Positions 61,352-64,000 of a stretch of 64,000 nucleotides of DNA are shown here, one piece after another. The stretch is taken from NCBI GenBank assembly GCA_017429265.1, contig JAFRPG010000029.1, positions 1-64,000 on the forward strand, in the 5' to 3' direction. A model generated the notes under the pieces. It worked only from the letters and a program-made list of their open reading frames with translations. It made no database searches and had not been told where the DNA came from. The translations under genes and the position numbers were made by a program. The stretch's first letter is position 1, and each line of letters begins with the position of its first letter. The DNA comes from Clostridia bacterium. Its GTDB lineage: Bacteria; Bacillota; Clostridia; Christensenellales; Aristaeellaceae.

Positions 61352-64000
61352 GTGGCGTTTACCCATCTGCATCTGCACACGGAATACTCCCTGCTCGACG
61401 GCGCCTGCCGGATCTCCGGGCTGACGAAGCGCCTGCAGGAACTCGGCATGGACAGCTGCGCCATCACGGATCACGGCGTCCTGTACGGGGCGATCGACTT
61501 CTACGAGGCCATGAAGGGTGCGGGCATCAAGCCCATCATCGGCTGCGAGGCCTATGTCTGCCGGGATCATCTCGACCGCTCCGCGGCGGGCCGCGAGATG
61601 AGCCACCTGATCCTCCTGTGCGAGAACGAGACCGGCTGGCGCAACCTGTGCCGGCTCGACAGCGAGGCTTTCATCAACGGATACTATTACCGGCCGCGCA
61701 TGGACTATCAGATGCTCCGCGAGCACCATGAGGGTCTCATCGCCCTGTCCGCATGCCTCTCCGGCGACCTGCCGAAGCTCCTGCTCCAGGGCCGCTACGA
61801 TGACGCGGCGGCCTATGTGCGCATGATGCAGGACATCTTCGGGCCGGAGAACTTTTTCATCGAGCTGATGGATCACGGCATCCGCGAGGAGAAGACTGTC
61901 CTGCCGCGCCTGATCTCCCTAGCCCGGGAGATGAACGTCCCCATGGTGGCCACCAACGACTGCCACTATCTCCTGGAGGAGGACGCACCGGCCCAGGAGG
62001 TGCTGATGTGCATCCAGACCGGCAAGACCCTGCAGGACGAGACGCATATGCGCCACGACACCACCAAGCTCTATGTCCGGAGCGAGGCGGAGATGCGCGA
62101 GCTCTTCCCGCAGGTGCCGGAAGCGATCGACAACACCCGTCTCATCGCGGACCGGTGCAACCTGGAGTTCACCTTCGGAGAGCGGAAGATCCCCCGCTAT
62201 CCCATCGGGACGGGGGAGACCAGCCTTGAGATGCTGACCCGCCTGTGCCTCGAGGGCATCCGCAAACTCTATCCGGACGCGAAGGAGGGCGACGAGCCCT
62301 ACACGCGCCTGCGCTACGAACTGGATACCATCCGGGGCATGGGCTTTGTGGACTACTTCCTGATCGTGTGGGACTTCATCAGCTACGCGCGGTCCAGGGG
62401 CATCATGGTCGGGCCGGGGCGCGGCAGTGCGGCCGGATCGATCGTCAGCTATTCCCTCGGCATCACCTCCCTCGATCCGCTGAAGTACCAGCTGCTGTTC
62501 GAGCGATTCCTGAACCCCGAGCGCGTGTCCATGCCCGATATCGACGTGGACTTCTGCTATGAGCGCCGGCAGGAGGTCATCGACTATGTGGTCCGCAAAT
62601 ACGGGGCGGACCATGTGAGCCAGATCATCACCTTCGGCACGATGGCAGCGCGGGCTGCCGTACGCGACGTCGGCCGTGTGCTGGGCATGAGCTATCAGGA
62701 CACCGACACCGTGGCCAAGGCGGTGCCCTTCGAGCTGGGCATCACCCTCGAGCAGGCGCTGAAGCTGAGCCCCCAGCTCTACGCGATGGACGCGGAAAAC
62801 CCGGACGTCCACCGCCTGCTGGACATGGCGCGCACCCTCGAGGGCATGCCGCGCAATGCCTCCACCCACGCCGCCGGCGTCCTGATCACGGACAGGCCGG
62901 TGACGGACTACGTGCCCCTGCAGCGCAACGACGAGGTGATCACCACCCAGTTCGGCAAGGACACGATCGAGCACCTGGGCCTGCTCAAGATGGACTTCCT
63001 CGGCCTGCGCACGCTGACCGTGATCCGCGACGCCCTCGACATGATGCGCGAGCTCGAGGGCGTGGACATGAAGCCCGAGGACATCCCCCTCGACGATCCG
63101 GAGGTCTACGCCATGATCTCGGAGGGCGAGACGGACGGCGTTTTCCAGCTGGAGGGCAGCGGCATGCGCACCTTCCTGATGCAGATGAAGCCCGGCAGCT
63201 TCGAGGACATCATCGCCGCGATCTCTCTCTATCGCCCGGGCCCGATGGAGTCGATCCCGCGCTATATCGCCGGCAAGCAGAACCCCGGCAGCGTCTCCTA
63301 CACGACGGAAAAGCTCCGCCCCATCCTCGATGTGACCTACGGCTGCATGGTCTACCAGGAGCAGGTCATGCAGATCGTCCGCGATCTGGCCGGGTATTCC
63401 TACGGCCGGTCGGACCTGGTGCGCCGCGCGATGGCGAAAAAGAAGCACAAGGTGATGGAGGAGGAGCGGGAGTACTTCGTCCACGGGCAGACGGACAGCG
63501 AGGGCAACGTCGTGATCCCCGGCTGCGTGCGCAACGGCGTGCCGGAGAACGTCGCCAACGCGATCTACGACGAGATGATCTCCTTCGCATCCTATGCCTT
63601 CAACAAGTCGCACGCCGCCGCCTACGCCGTGGTCGCCGCCCAGACGGGCTGGCTGAAGCGCCACTACCCGGTCTGCTTCATGGCCGCCATCATCAACAGC
63701 GTCTACGGCAACAGCGGCAAGGTGTCCGCCTACATCCAGTACTGCCGTGCGCACGGCATCCCCGTCCTGCCGCCGGACATCAACCGCTCGGGCTGGAAGT
63801 TCTCCGCGGAGCGCCAGGCGGACGGCAGAGGGGCGATCCTTTTCGGCCTCGGCGCGGTCAAGACCGTGGGCGAGGGCGCCGTGGAGGCCATCGTCCGCGA
63901 GCGCCGCAGCGGCGGACCGTACCGCGACATCTTCGACTTCTGCGCCCGCATCGACACCTCCGCCTGCAGCAAGCGCGTGGTGGAGAGCCTGATCCGGGCA
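61352..64000 (+). CDS. dnaE: DNA polymerase III alpha subunit DnaE, 3' end outside window
   Basis: 883 codons of a DnaE1-type replicase are visible. The PHP domain opens with THLHLHTEYSLLDGA. The polymerase palm has VGPGRGSAAGSIVSY and the catalytic PDIDVDF, with a third Asp expected in LLKMDFLGLRTL. The fingers region has SLYRPGPMESIP and SYAFNKSHAAAYAVVAAQTGWLKRHYPVCFMAA. The frame is open to the last base; the tau-binding end is missing. The GTG at 61352 follows AAAGGAG at about 9 nt. It is co-directional with hisC, 33 bp apart. Confidence 0.96.
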   Translation, partial: MAFTHLHLHTEYSLLDGACRISGLTKRLQELGMDSCAITDHGVLYGAIDFYEAMKGAGIKPIIGCEAYVCRDHLDRSAAGREMSHLILLCENETGWRNLCRLDSEAFINGYYYRPRMDYQMLREHHEGLIALSACLSGDLPKLLLQGRYDDAAAYVRMMQDIFGPENFFIELMDHGIREEKTVLPRLISLAREMNVPMVATNDCHYLLEEDAPAQEVLMCIQTGKTLQDETHMRHDTTKLYVRSEAEMRELFPQVPEAIDNTRLIADRCNLEFTFGERKIPRYPIGTGETSLEMLTRLCLEGIRKLYPDAKEGDEPYTRLRYELDTIRGMGFVDYFLIVWDFISYARSRGIMVGPGRGSAAGSIVSYSLGITSLDPLKYQLLFERFLNPERVSMPDIDVDFCYERRQEVIDYVVRKYGADHVSQIITFGTMAARAAVRDVGRVLGMSYQDTDTVAKAVPFELGITLEQALKLSPQLYAMDAENPDVHRLLDMARTLEGMPRNASTHAAGVLITDRPVTDYVPLQRNDEVITTQFGKDTIEHLGLLKMDFLGLRTLTVIRDALDMMRELEGVDMKPEDIPLDDPEVYAMISEGETDGVFQLEGSGMRTFLMQMKPGSFEDIIAAISLYRPGPMESIPRYIAGKQNPGSVSYTTEKLRPILDVTYGCMVYQEQVMQIVRDLAGYSYGRSDLVRRAMAKKKHKVMEEEREYFVHGQTDSEGNVVIPGCVRNGVPENVANAIYDEMISFASYAFNKSHAAAYAVVAAQTGWLKRHYPVCFMAAIINSVYGNSGKVSAYIQYCRAHGIPVLPPDINRSGWKFSAERQADGRGAILFGLGAVKTVGEGAVEAIVRERRSGGPYRDIFDFCARIDTSACSKRVVESLIRA

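Overview
The window looks like a chromosomal segment of a GC-rich member of the Clostridia (Bacillota). The evidence is strong GGAGG-type ribosome binding sites, sigma-A promoters (TTGACA-17-TATAAT, often with an extended TGn), many ATGA/GTGA stop-start overlaps, and a gene repertoire typical of that class: RibU with an FMN riboswitch, two DegV proteins, UPF0210, YhbY, Obg, Hsp33, DUF3899, DUF624, DUF3267 and DUF6273. I cannot name a genus. I found no prophage, plasmid, integrase, CRISPR array or rRNA.

Layout. 1-3.05 kb: the 3' part of a giant gene encoding at least nine FMN-binding domains, each with a covalent flavinylation motif. 3.1-12 kb: a GNAT-mannose-6-phosphate isomerase fusion, an amidohydrolase/Na+ symporter pair, a sugar nucleotidyltransferase, an S41 protease with a PucR-type regulator, and an orphan sugar-ABC ATPase. 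12.1-13.2 kb: an AT-rich gene of unknown function. 13.3-16.4 kb: M16 peptidase-ruvX-ribF, then HU. 16.5-20.1 kb: a heterodimeric ABC exporter. 20.2-23.6 kb: FMN riboswitch-ribU-tsaE-tsaB-rimI-GNAT/pyrophosphatase-like fusion. 23.9-30.1 kb: a seven-gene operon (lgt, serine hydrolase, recX, UPF0210, obg, yhbY, DNA glycosylase). 30.2-39.2 kb: an unusually enlarged Opp peptide importer. 39.4-39.95 kb: four tRNAs in two divergent pairs. 40-48 kb: a methyltransferase, a secreted protein, an esterase/DtxR pair, a GH42 beta-galactosidase and thrS. 48.3-54.4 kb: a six-gene operon of membrane, methyltransferase, hslO, HEAT and zinc-ribbon proteins. 54.6-56.5 kb: two degV genes. 56.8 kb to the end: purA-hisH-hisF-lipoprotein-hisC-dnaE.

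Themes. Flavin runs through the window: riboflavin uptake (ribU, with its riboswitch), FMN/FAD synthesis (ribF), and a large consumer of covalent FMN (the multi-FMN_bind protein). The flavin transferase ApbE is not present. Peptide and sugar use is represented by the Opp system, GH42, ManA and the UgpC-type ATPase. A dispersed about 330-bp inverted-repeat element occurs twice in full and once in reduced form, each time between convergent gene ends. A 65-bp module inside it sits in opposite arms in the two full copies.

The most unusual items are the nine-fold flavinylated protein with its 321-bp nearly identical tandem repeats, the Opp system with large insertions in both ATPases and in OppC, the arm-swapping repeat element, and the AT-rich orphan gene at 12.15-13.2 kb. 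All function calls come from reading the sequence; no database search was run.
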